A program made the position numbers and the translations under genes. This document shows, one piece after another, positions 1 through 7,628 of a stretch of 34,598 nucleotides of DNA. Every line of letters starts with the position of its first letter. The first letter of the stretch is position 1. The notes beneath the pieces are model-generated. The model worked only from the letters and a program-made list of their open reading frames with translations, did not search any database and was not told the DNA's origin. The DNA comes from Leisingera sp. ANG-M7. Its GTDB lineage: Bacteria > Pseudomonadota > Alphaproteobacteria > Rhodobacterales > Rhodobacteraceae. The stretch is from NCBI RefSeq assembly GCF_000813965.1, contig NZ_JWLI01000026.1, forward strand, positions 1 through 34,598, in the 5' to 3' direction.

Positions 1-138
1 AGACACCCCCTGCGTGCGCGCTGGGGTGCGGATGTGGCAAAAGTTAGTACATTATCAACACTTTAGCCCGCATGTTAGGAAAATTTTAAGGGATCTTAAC
101 GCAGCCTGCCGCCGCAGGCGCAGCCCGCGAAAGCCCGG
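1..138. other. Left-edge intergenic segment, no gene seen
   Basis: No convincing coding region. Positions 31-102 are clearly AT-richer than the surroundings. A small hairpin (GCCTGC at 104-109, GCAGGC at 114-119, 4-nt loop) lies just past the stop of the minus-strand exosortase gene. It could help end that transcript, but it has no adjacent T-run, so this is weak. The AT-rich part may hold a promoter for a gene beyond the left edge; I cannot identify one with confidence. Confidence 0.4.
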
Positions 139-1761
139 TCAGATCAGCCCGAAATCACCAGAAGCAAGGGCCGCGGCCGCAATCAGCGCATTGGCCAGCA
201 TATGCGCCTGAACCGCCCCGCCAGGATGGCGGGTCCGCAGATACAGCAGCCCGAACGCCAGCCCCGCCAGGGCACCGGCCAGCCAGCGGTCATGCAGCGC
301 GGCAAACAGCAGGCTGCTCACCGCCAGCCCCGCCAGGGCCCGCCAGGGCGCCGCGCCGGGGCTGCCTGCGATGCGCTCCAGCACATAGGCGCGGAAGAAC
401 AGCTCCTCGATCACCGGCACCAAGAGCACCGTGCCCAGCAGGCGGCAGAGGATCCAGAACGGATCCGGCGCCCCGGCAGCGGCAGCGGCGGTCTCCGGGG
501 CGGTCCAGAGCCACAGCGCCGCCACCGCGCATCCGGTGAGCCAGTCAGCCGGGCCCGCCTGCCAGCGGAAAGTCTTCAGCGCAGGCCAGAACAGCCCCAG
601 CCCCAGCAGCATGAAGGCCACCCGCAGCGGGTAGCCATCGGCAGGGGTTTCCCAGAACAGCGGGGTGAGCGTGCCGCTCATCATGAACAGGATGAAGGGC
701 ACGAATTTGGCAAACAGCGGATCCGCCGCCCAGGACGTTCCCGGGCCTTCCCCGCCGGCCGCCGCCGCCTCGCGGAACAGCGGCATGTTATGGGCGGCAA
801 TCAGGATGCCAAGTGCCAGAACCGAAAACGCCAGCCAGCCGGCATAGGAATGAAACCCGTCCACCGCCAGCTGCGGCGAAACATTGGCGCCCAGCCAGAT
901 CAGAACAGAAATCCGCACGATGTTCAAAACCCAGCTCAAAGCGACCGCAACGGGAAACAGCACCATCCAATACGGCGCCATGCGCAGCGTCTGGCGGGCC
1001 ACCAGCGCATAAAGCCCCATGAAAACCGTCACCAGGGCCATCCCCTCTGCGCCGGAACAGCCAGCCGCGACATAGACCGTGAACCCCTCCAGGCCAATGA
1101 GAAGCTCACTGGGCACGTTGAAGCTTTCCAGCCCTATCACGTCAAAGGCAAAGCTCACCCCCTGGAATGTCAGCCAGGTCAGGACCCGGTTTTCCCCCCA
1201 GAACAGGCCAATGACCTCCACCACAAGCGGGAGAAGGAAAAAGCCCGCGGCGACAAGCGGCAGGAAGGCGCCATTGCCGGAGAACCATTGCTTCCAGGCG
1301 CGCAGTGGCAACAGCCAGAGCGCCGTGCCGAAAAAGGCAAGCACCGCCCCGGACAAGAACACCGGCACCACCCGGATAAACTGCGCCTCCAGGTCCGGCA
1401 GCGGGAACCAGACAAGCGGCGCCAGCACCAGCGCCGCCCCCAACAGATGCATGGCGGCCGGAACAAGCCGCCAGCCCGCAGCCGTCTCTGCCAGCCGCAT
1501 ATAGCTTTGCCAGAGCCGGGGGCGGGCAAGGCTCATCAGAACAACGGCAACGCCCATAAAGAGAACGCACAGAGGCAGCGTGCGCATGCTCCGGCAGAGC
1601 GCATATGCAGACACATTCCTGCAATCGAACTGATTGGTTTCAAAGGTGAGAAGGCGCAGGACCGCGGCCTCGGCCATGACCACGGCAAGGAGAATGAAAA
1701 GCCGCACGGTGACCGGCTTAGACATCCAGCCCGGCTGTAAATTCGCTTCAGGATTGCTCAT
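139..1761 (-). CDS. xrtE: Exosortase E / CAAX-type protease fusion (VPEID-CTERM system type)
   Basis: A polytopic membrane protein of about 540 aa with two enzyme parts. The N-terminal part is an exosortase, a transpeptidase that processes C-terminal sorting signals. It shows the family Cys in GCSGAEG (near residue 237), an Arg in NIVRISVL (about 282) and a His in GFHSYAGW (about 303). The C-terminal part is a CPBP/CAAX-type membrane protease with EELFFRAY, FAALHDRW and HMLANALI motifs. This fusion matches exosortase E/protease of the VPEID-CTERM system, known in Rhodobacteraceae. I chose the ATG at 1761 (MSNPEAN); the frame stays open to 2058, but that extension is low-complexity and unlike the family. 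ATG 1725 (MSKPVT) is an alternative. Neither start has a good ribosome site. No protein with a recognisable sorting tail was found in the window. Confidence 0.85.
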   Translation of the reverse strand: MSNPEANLQPGWMSKPVTVRLFILLAVVMAEAAVLRLLTFETNQFDCRNVSAYALCRSMRTLPLCVLFMGVAVVLMSLARPRLWQSYMRLAETAAGWRLVPAAMHLLGAALVLAPLVWFPLPDLEAQFIRVVPVFLSGAVLAFFGTALWLLPLRAWKQWFSGNGAFLPLVAAGFFLLPLVVEVIGLFWGENRVLTWLTFQGVSFAFDVIGLESFNVPSELLIGLEGFTVYVAAGCSGAEGMALVTVFMGLYALVARQTLRMAPYWMVLFPVAVALSWVLNIVRISVLIWLGANVSPQLAVDGFHSYAGWLAFSVLALGILIAAHNMPLFREAAAAGGEGPGTSWAADPLFAKFVPFILFMMSGTLTPLFWETPADGYPLRVAFMLLGLGLFWPALKTFRWQAGPADWLTGCAVAALWLWTAPETAAAAAGAPDPFWILCRLLGTVLLVPVIEELFFRAYVLERIAGSPGAAPWRALAGLAVSSLLFAALHDRWLAGALAGLAFGLLYLRTRHPGGAVQAHMLANALIAAAALASGDFGLI

Positions 1762-2033
1762 GTCAAGAACAGCGCATCTTTCTGTCAGAGGTCCTTGTTC
1801 CCAAGCCGCGCCACCGCCTGCCTGCCCGCTCCGCTTCTTTTCCGCATAGTACCAGATGGCAGGCAGAGTTCCAGACCGTACCGGTGCCGCCGCAGCCCCG
1901 GCAAGGTGTTGCGGCAGACGCCCGTCCGGCGCACGCCCGGTTTTGCCGGCTTTAACCCGGGCGGGCCACCATACAGCCATCGGAGGATTCGGGACGCAGG
2001 GTTCATCACGTCTGCAATTTCTGGAGTACACAC
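1762..2033. promoter_or_regulatory. Divergent intergenic region between xrtE and ghsA-like gene
   Basis: 272 bases between divergently transcribed genes, so promoters for both are expected here; I cannot place the -35/-10 boxes. Next to the xrtE start, at 1761-1780, the plus strand reads GTCAAGAACAGCGCATCTT. Nearly the same string (one base shorter) precedes the Wza-like gene at 11382-11399. No small gene is evident. Confidence 0.35.
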
Positions 2034-2297
2034 ATGCCTCAAACCGATCCGTTCGCAAGCCATCGCCGCGGGCTGGAAAGCCCGGCAGAAACCCAGTTCG
2101 CCATCACCCCCCAGGATGGCACCGACCTGCCGGTGCGCCCGCGCGTTCTGCGGGTTGTCGCAGGCGGGGACCTGGCCGTCCGCGATGCGGCAGGAACCGT
2201 CATCGTCTATCCGGTCACGGCCGGGGAAATCCTGCCCTTCTCGGCCGCCGGGATCGAGGCAACCGGCACCACAGCCGCCGTCGCGGGGTGGTATTGA
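2034..2297 (+). CDS. ghsA: GTA head-spike base protein (GhsA / RCAP_Rcc01079-like)
   Basis: An 87-aa protein resembling the 'spike base protein, Rcc01079 family'. The typical layout is visible: FASHRRGLESPAE, then AITPQDGTDLP, then GDLAVRDAAGT, ending in TTAAVAGWY. In Rhodobacter capsulatus the homologue GhsA, together with GhsB, builds spikes on the gene transfer agent head that bind the cell's capsular polysaccharide. The start is well placed: CTGGAG lies about 8 bases before the ATG. The stop overlaps the next start (TGATG at 2295-2299), so the two genes are translationally coupled. No other capsid or tail gene is present, so this is either a detached spike module serving a GTA encoded elsewhere or a phage remnant. 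Family assignment is from memory of the motif pattern. Confidence 0.7.
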   Translation: MPQTDPFASHRRGLESPAETQFAITPQDGTDLPVRPRVLRVVAGGDLAVRDAAGTVIVYPVTAGEILPFSAAGIEATGTTAAVAGWY

Positions 2298-3883
2298 TGC
2301 TGGGGGCCGGCCTGCCGGCAACCGGCGCAACCGTCCAGCGGCGGCCGTTTCCGCCCGGCGCGCTGATCGATCTGGATTTCCGCCGCGACCGCTACTTCCT
2401 GGCCGGCGCCCGCAGGAGCTTCGGCGAAATGCTGGCCTATGGCGGCGGCCTGTGCTGCTTTGCCGATGCCGCCGGGCACCTGGTCTGGAACACCCATAAC
2501 CTGCTGCTGAACAGTGAAGCGCCGGCCAGCCAGAGCGTCACGGTCACCGCAGGCGCCGCCTATACACTGGCAATGGCGGGCACCGGGTCGGTGCAGCTGA
2601 GCGGGGCCGGGTCCGGAACCGCCGCCGAAGACGCGCCGGTGACGCTGACGGCCGCCGCCGGCAGCCTCGCCGTGACGGTCAGCGGCCCGGTCACCCGGTT
2701 CTGGCTGTACCGCTCGGATCTGGGCGGCATGGCGGACAACCCGGACAATGCGCTGGGGGCAGGGTTCGGGAAATATGTGCCAACCGGCGCAGCACCGGTC
2801 TGGCTGCCGCGCCGGAACGCCTATGCAAACGGCCGGCCCGCCGGGCTGGTGATCGAAAGCGAAGCCCGGACAAACCGGGTGCTGCACAACAGCGATTTTG
2901 GAAACGGGGCCTGGTCAAAGCTGCAGGTGTCCCTCGCGCCGGCAGCATCCGGCGGGCCAAGAGGACCGGCCACCATGACCCGGATGACCGCCTCCGGCGC
3001 CGGCACCGGCGACTGCGGCCTGCTGCAGACAGGTGTCGGATCCGTCGGCACCCGGATGACTGTGTCCGCAATCGTGCGGACAGACGGCCACCGGTTTGCC
3101 GGGTTCTGGGGGTTCGGCAACAGCGGCGTCGGGGTCGGCTTCGACCTGCACGCGCTGACCAGCCAGATCAACGGGGTATGGGAGGACTGCGGCATCGACC
3201 CGCTTGGCCCGGGCCTTGCGCGGATCTGGGCGGTGGTCACCCCGCTTGTTTCAGATGCCCTCTATGCGGGGCTGTTCAGTGACATCAGCGGCGGCAAGGA
3301 GATCTCCGCAGGCGCCTTTCTCGACATCGACATGATCCAGGCCGAAGCCGGCGCCACGCCCTCCTCCTGCATTCCCACCGGCGGCACCCCCGTCACCCGC
3401 TCCGCAGAAACGCTGGAGATCCGCGCGCCGGTGCTGCCGGCGGTGATGCCGGAGGCGGTCACCGTGGCGGTTCAGGGGCATATGTCCTATGCCGACCAGG
3501 ATGCCGGCGCCACGGTAGTTCCCTTTGCCTGGCAGGCGGACGGCAGCAACTGCATCCGCTCTGAGCTGTCCACAAGCGGAGCGGATACCGGGCGCATGGC
3601 CTTTGTTCAGAAAACCGGCGGCGCCCAATCCCTGGCTCGGGCCGCAGCCCCGGGCAGGGCACCGGGGACGGATGTGCCGTTCTCCCATGCCGGCCGCTGC
3701 AGCGCGGCGGAAATCCAGGGGGCCGCAAACCGGGAGATGACGGCACCCGCCGCCGCCAGCGGCCTGCCGGACCTTGCCGGGCAGGGCCTTGCCCTGGGCC
3801 ATACGCTGAACGGCACCCTGGAGGGCTTCCGCCTGTGGGAGCTGGACCTGGGCGGCAGCGGGCTGGCAAGGCTGGCGCTGTGA
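2297..3883 (+). CDS. ghsB: GTA/phage head-spike fibre protein (GhsB-like)
   Basis: A 528-aa protein coupled to the spike-base gene by a 1-base stop/start overlap. Near residues 70-150 it has the repeat-like SQSVTVTAGAAYTLAMAGTG and LAVTVSGPVTRFWLYRSD pattern of phage head spike fibre domains from Rhodobacterales. This is followed by GLVIESEARTNRVLHNS, typical of the same family. The rest (about residues 200-520) is beta-rich, Gly/Ser/Ala-rich and without transmembrane segments, as expected for a receptor-binding fibre. Known GhsB binds capsule polysaccharide; this gene sits in a polysaccharide locus, which supports but does not prove the same job. The frame remains open upstream to 1856, but the coupled ATG at 2297 is the credible start. 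Confidence 0.65.
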   Translation: MLGAGLPATGATVQRRPFPPGALIDLDFRRDRYFLAGARRSFGEMLAYGGGLCCFADAAGHLVWNTHNLLLNSEAPASQSVTVTAGAAYTLAMAGTGSVQLSGAGSGTAAEDAPVTLTAAAGSLAVTVSGPVTRFWLYRSDLGGMADNPDNALGAGFGKYVPTGAAPVWLPRRNAYANGRPAGLVIESEARTNRVLHNSDFGNGAWSKLQVSLAPAASGGPRGPATMTRMTASGAGTGDCGLLQTGVGSVGTRMTVSAIVRTDGHRFAGFWGFGNSGVGVGFDLHALTSQINGVWEDCGIDPLGPGLARIWAVVTPLVSDALYAGLFSDISGGKEISAGAFLDIDMIQAEAGATPSSCIPTGGTPVTRSAETLEIRAPVLPAVMPEAVTVAVQGHMSYADQDAGATVVPFAWQADGSNCIRSELSTSGADTGRMAFVQKTGGAQSLARAAAPGRAPGTDVPFSHAGRCSAAEIQGAANREMTAPAAASGLPDLAGQGLALGHTLNGTLEGFRLWELDLGGSGLARLAL

Positions 3884-4008
3884 AGGGGCCGGATCCCTGC
3901 AAGACGGACGCGTCTCTTGACCCGCCAGCTTCCGGTTCCTGCCCGGCAGAGGAGACGGGGACCGGCTGTTCCGCTGAGACGGCCGGCCTGAGGCCCATAA
4001 AGCCGCAT

Positions 4009-4037
4009 GAAAAAACGGGCCCTCACGGGCCCGTTTC
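4009..4037 (-). terminator. Rho-independent terminator for the yjb group
   Basis: Perfect 10-bp stem: AAACGGGCCC (4013-4022), loop TCAC, GGGCCCGTTT (4027-4036). Read on the minus strand it is followed by six T, the classic intrinsic terminator form, about 40 bases after the yjbE stop. It may also act weakly on transcripts from ghsB on the plus strand. Confidence 0.8.
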
Positions 4038-4074
4038 CAGAAGTCTTGGCTGCGCCCCTGGGGCGCGCCCGGCA

Positions 4075-4362
4075 TCAGTTGGTGGTGCCGGTGGTGCCAG
4101 TGGTATCGTCGTCATTGGCAACCACGCCGACCACAACGGCAGCGGCCACGATACCGCCCACGGCAGCAGCGCTCAGGCCGCCCACGGCAAAGCCGGCACC
4201 TGCACCAGCGCCTGCGCCTGCGCCTGCGCCTGCAGCGGCACCTGCACCAGCACCGCTGCCAGCACCTGCACCTGCCGCCGGGGCGGGTGCGACTTGCTGA
4301 GCCGAAACGGCAGTTGCGGAGGCCAGTGCGGCCAGGGTCAGGGCAGTCAGAAGATTCTTCAT
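4075..4362 (-). CDS. yjbE: Small secreted Gly/Ala-rich protein, YjbE-like
   Basis: A 95-aa protein with a clear signal peptide (MKNLLTALTLAALASATAVSAQ, cleavage after A-S-A). It continues with a Gly-Ala run, a hydrophobic stretch (GGLSAAAVGGIVAAAVVVGV) and an acidic, Gly/Thr-rich tail (NDDDTTGTTGTTN). E. coli YjbE, part of an exopolysaccharide operon, has the same architecture: signal peptide, Ala/Ser-rich middle, hydrophobic patch and Thr-rich tail. The identification rests on this layout plus the neighbouring yjbF and yjbH homologues. A strong ribosome site (AAGGAG, 6-base gap) fixes the start. The Gly-Ala run is encoded by short tandem DNA repeats. Confidence 0.65.
   Translation of the reverse strand: MKNLLTALTLAALASATAVSAQQVAPAPAAGAGAGSGAGAGAAAGAGAGAGAGAGAGFAVGGLSAAAVGGIVAAAVVVGVVANDDDTTGTTGTTN
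4208..4231 (+). repeat. Hexanucleotide tandem repeat inside yjbE-like gene
   Basis: Four exact copies of GCGCCT in a row, followed by degenerate copies to about 4282. They encode the Gly-Ala repeat of the YjbE-like protein on the minus strand. Gain or loss of units would change protein length without shifting the frame. Confidence 0.7.
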
Positions 4363-4425
4363 GTCAAACTCCTTTGGAGAACTGTGAAAGACGCGTTGAG
4401 GCGACCTTAGGGGAGGCTGGTTTTC

Positions 4426-4462
4426 ATTTCAACGCATGGAATAGCTGCAAAACAGTTGAAAT
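4426..4462. promoter_or_regulatory. Inverted repeat upstream of yjbE-like gene
   Basis: ATTTCAAC (4426-4433) and GTTGAAAT (4455-4462) form perfect 8-bp arms with 21 bases between them. They lie in the AT-richer 174-base gap between yjbF and yjbE. The spacing (about 29 bases centre to centre) and position 64-100 bases before the yjbE start suit an operator, but no regulator is identified. Confidence 0.3.
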
Positions 4463-4536
4463 CCGGTTTGCACGGCCGATTTTCTCCGCCCGTTGCGGCA
4501 AAGCCGCGAGAGGCGGGCAGAAGATTCGAAACGGCC

Positions 4537-5226
4537 TCAGCGCTGCAGGTGGCGGATCCGCACATATCCGGTCTCTGCGCCGGCCCATTGCCGCGACTGC
4601 CAGACCAGGGCGCGGCCCGGGCGCGAATCAACCCAGTAATCGTTGACCACCACCCCGCCGGCGCCCTCGCAATACTCCTGCAGATGGCGGACAGAACGGG
4701 TGATTTCGACAATCTCCACCGTCTCCGGGCCCAGGTCGTGCAGCCTGCAGGCCATGTTCACCACCCTCTGGCCGTTGCCGTCGGCGCGCAAAGTGTAGCG
4801 CCGGGCGCCGCCGCGGGCCGGGCCGCCAACGCCCTCTGCGGCCGGCACCTCAGCCGACAGCAGGCCGCCGCCGAGGCCGCGGGTGGCAATCACCATGCCC
4901 TGCCGGAAGGCGAGCGCGACATTGTCCTGGGTGCGCCAGACCTCGATGGTGCCGGGATGGCTGTCGCGGCGCTCCAGGGTGCGGGTCAGATAGGCCTTGG
5001 CATCGCGATTCTCGATGGCGACCTCGATGTAATTCTGCGGCTGCTGGTCCAGCAGCGCCCGGGTCAGCGCCGCGGCGGGCGGTGCCGGCTTGCGGCGGCG
5101 GCTGATCTGTTCGCCCACCGCCTGCAGCACTTCCAGTTCGCCCGGTTTCTCCTCGGGGCCGCGGGCGCAGGACGCCAGCAGCAGCAGGGCTGCGGCCAGC
5201 GCGGCGGTCAATCGGATCAGTGTCAT
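4537..5226 (-). CDS. yjbF: YjbF/GfcB-family outer-membrane lipoprotein
   Basis: A 229-aa lipoprotein: signal sequence with lipobox LASC, Cys at residue 20, then ARGPEEKPG. The body has the YjbF/GfcB family look: an N-terminal part ending in IEVAIENRDAKAYLTR, a central VIATRGLGGGLLSAEVPA segment, and a C-terminal half with VNMACRLHDLGPETVEIV and VNDYWVDSRPGRALVWQSRQW. Family members belong to the yjbEFGH and group 4 capsule (gfc) operons and help polysaccharide secretion at the outer membrane; the exact activity is not known. Its ATG overlaps the stop of yjbH by 4 bases (ATGA), so the two are translationally coupled. Confidence 0.85.
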   Translation of the reverse strand: MTLIRLTAALAAALLLLASCARGPEEKPGELEVLQAVGEQISRRRKPAPPAAALTRALLDQQPQNYIEVAIENRDAKAYLTRTLERRDSHPGTIEVWRTQDNVALAFRQGMVIATRGLGGGLLSAEVPAAEGVGGPARGGARRYTLRADGNGQRVVNMACRLHDLGPETVEIVEITRSVRHLQEYCEGAGGVVVNDYWVDSRPGRALVWQSRQWAGAETGYVRIRHLQR

Positions 5227-7430
5227 TCCCAGAACCTCGCGCGCTGTTCTTCCAGGCTGCGGCGGTGGGCCGCGCGCACCGGATCATAGAGCCGGTCCGG
5301 CACCACCACCTTCTGGCCGCCGTCGCGCTGGGTCGGGCGGATGGTCAGGCCGAAGCTGGAGCGCGACGGCTTGCCCAGGAGCCAGTCCACCGGAATGCGG
5401 AAGCGGAAGCCCTTGTCAAAGGAGCCCTCTCCGAACTCCTCGGCAGAAACATTGGTGAGGGTGAAAAAGGCGCCGACCAGGAAGCCGTTGTCGAACTCCC
5501 GGTTCAGGCTGAAGGTGCCGCCGTAGTCGCCGGCCAGGTAGCGGCCCGCATCCACCTGCAGCTGATAGCCGCGGTCCAGCTCGTAATAGGCCGAGGCATG
5601 GCCGGTCAGCACCCGGTAATCGCGGAAGGAGAACCGCTGGTCGAAATCGCGCTGCACCACATAGTTCAGGTCCATGCCGAGGCCGAGGCGGCTGTTCACC
5701 GGCTTCCACAGCACCTCGCCGGAAATGCCGCCGTACATGCTCTCGAACAGGCCGGCGCTGGCGCGGGCATAGAGATTGCGGCCCGGTTTCCACAGGCGGC
5801 TGACATAGAGGTTTTCCAGGGTGGTCCCGAACTGGGCATATTCCACCTGGTCGGTGCGCACATGCGGCAGCACCGAGTCGGAGGCGCGGCCGTTCTTCAC
5901 ATTGCCGCCCAGCCGCTGGCGGATGGCGCCGGCGATGCGCCAGCCGGGCGCGGGCGAATAGGAGGCGGCGAAATCGACGCCGGCATCCAGCCGGAACGGC
6001 TGGTCGGGGTCGAAATAGGCCGGCCGGGTATAGGGGCTGACCGAGGTGGCGAAAGCCGGGTACAGCTCTGCGGAGAACAGCGCATCCGGCGGCAGCGGCC
6101 CGGCCTCGCTGACCCCGGTTGCGGCAAACAGCGCGTCCGGGGCATCGGGGTCGAACTCCAGCGCCTCCAGGTCGGAGCGGCGGATCTCGACCGCCGCGAG
6201 GCCGGTGCCGCGGTGCACCGGCACCAGGCGGAAGGTCTCCACCGAGGGCGGCAGCGTCTGCGCCAGGGCGCGGGCGGCACGGCCGGCCGCCTGCCCTGCC
6301 GAGCGGTAGCGCGGGTTGCGGTAGCGCAGCTCGGCCCGGGTGCCCTCAAGGGTGATTGCCTCCAGCACCAGCCCGTCCGCCTTCAGCGCCTCTGCCGCCA
6401 GGCCGCGGATCTGGCGCTGCTTGGCCTCGCTGGCGGCCCAGTCCCGGCTCCAGTGCGCCTGTTCGGTGGCCCAGTGGCTGCGCGGCACAACCGGATGCGG
6501 TGCGGGCACCGCCATCGGTGTCGGCGGGTGCTTGGGATTGAGCTGGATCTGGGCGGTGAAACCAAACTCTGAGCCGTAAAGGTAATAGGCGCCCAGGCGC
6601 AGCCGCTCCGAGTGCTGGTATTCGACCCCGAAGTTGGCGGCCGACTTGTGCTCGAACACATCCGACTCGCGGGTTTCGGTCACATAGGCATCGGTGGAAT
6701 ATTCCGCCTTGAAGCTCCAGCGCTCGTCCGGCTGCCATTCGAAGCCCGCAAAGGGGGACACCGTGCCGCGGAACCACTGGTCGGTGGCCAGCTCGCCGCC
6801 GGTGTCGCCGCCGACGAATCTGGGGCGGGCGCCGCCGGTGGTGGCGATGCCGCCGTTGCTGCCGAGCCGCCCCCAGCCGAAGCCGCCGGTGAGCTTCAGC
6901 CGCCCGGGCCCCCTGCCCCAGCCCAGAGCCTGGCCCTCGAACCGTTTGGTGGCGACGAAATACTCTGCCGCATAGATCCCGGTGCCGGCGAAATCCTGCA
7001 GCCCCATGGTGACTTCGGGCAGCCAGCGCCGCTCGCGCCAGAGCCGGGCGCGCACGTCGAAGCCGCGGTCGTAATAGGTGCTGAAGCCGAACAGGTTCAG
7101 GTCCTGGATGCCGTTGTAGCGGAAGCTGGCCGACAGCCAGGGCAGCGCCTGGAAGGTCATGTTGTAGCGGGAGATGCCGGCAAACCAGGAATAGGTGACC
7201 GCATACTGGCCGTCCGGCAGCATCTCCGCGCTTGGCAGGTCGATGAGGCCGGGGGAGCCGTAGAAATTGAGGCTGGCGGGCGGCAGCGGCTTCAGCTGCG
7301 GCGCCGCGGCGGCGGATCCCGGCCCGGTTTCCGGGGCCGTCTGCGGCTGTTCTGCCTGGCCCGGGGCGGCGGCCAGGCACAGCAGCATTGCCGGAACGGT
7401 CCTGCGCACAAGGGTCTTGATCGGGGTCAC
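5223..7430 (-). CDS. yjbH: YjbH-family outer-membrane exopolysaccharide protein
   Basis: A 735-aa protein with a signal peptide (basic KTLVRR, hydrophobic core, cleavage near GQA-EQ). It then has the YjbH signature FYGSPGLIDLPSAEMLPDGQ and many alternating aromatic/polar segments predicted to form a beta-barrel (for example LGVEYQHS, GMDLNYVVQRDF, GRYLAGDYGGTF), ending in an aromatic residue plus two (RARFWE). YjbH/GfcD proteins are large outer-membrane proteins linked to exopolysaccharide production. The start is GTG at 7430; the ATG at 7388 would remove the basic n-region. First gene of the yjbH-yjbF-yjbE order, which is reversed relative to E. coli, and no yjbG homologue is present. Confidence 0.88.
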   Translation of the reverse strand: MTPIKTLVRRTVPAMLLCLAAAPGQAEQPQTAPETGPGSAAAAPQLKPLPPASLNFYGSPGLIDLPSAEMLPDGQYAVTYSWFAGISRYNMTFQALPWLSASFRYNGIQDLNLFGFSTYYDRGFDVRARLWRERRWLPEVTMGLQDFAGTGIYAAEYFVATKRFEGQALGWGRGPGRLKLTGGFGWGRLGSNGGIATTGGARPRFVGGDTGGELATDQWFRGTVSPFAGFEWQPDERWSFKAEYSTDAYVTETRESDVFEHKSAANFGVEYQHSERLRLGAYYLYGSEFGFTAQIQLNPKHPPTPMAVPAPHPVVPRSHWATEQAHWSRDWAASEAKQRQIRGLAAEALKADGLVLEAITLEGTRAELRYRNPRYRSAGQAAGRAARALAQTLPPSVETFRLVPVHRGTGLAAVEIRRSDLEALEFDPDAPDALFAATGVSEAGPLPPDALFSAELYPAFATSVSPYTRPAYFDPDQPFRLDAGVDFAASYSPAPGWRIAGAIRQRLGGNVKNGRASDSVLPHVRTDQVEYAQFGTTLENLYVSRLWKPGRNLYARASAGLFESMYGGISGEVLWKPVNSRLGLGMDLNYVVQRDFDQRFSFRDYRVLTGHASAYYELDRGYQLQVDAGRYLAGDYGGTFSLNREFDNGFLVGAFFTLTNVSAEEFGEGSFDKGFRFRIPVDWLLGKPSRSSFGLTIRPTQRDGGQKVVVPDRLYDPVRAAHRRSLEEQRARFWE

Positions 7431-7628
7431 GGGGAAACCTGCCTTCTCGGAACTGCCTGCTGCCGGGTGCTGCAGCCCCGGCCTTGTTATCTGCTGCCCC
7501 GCTTAGAGCATGGAAGGCCGGGCCGGATCAATCGCTGCGGTGCCGGGGTTTGCGCTTTTGCCGGCGGTGCAGCCCCCAGGCCGCAGTCCGGGCCGCAGCC
7601 CGGGCAGGATGCCCGGCCCCGGCCTGCC

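Noticed and set aside
90-104. Possible CtrA box (TTAAGGGATCTTAA) near the left edge
   Set aside because: The spacing between the two TTAA is 6 rather than the required 7 bases, and no target gene is visible.
202-1740. Plus-strand open frame of 512 codons opposite xrtE
   Set aside because: Arg/Gln/His-rich shadow with no domains; the minus strand has the exosortase and protease motifs.
7431-7628. Searched for a terminator between the CapD-type gene and yjbH
   Set aside because: Only a short CCGGGCA/TGCCCGG hairpin without a T-run was found; too weak to call.
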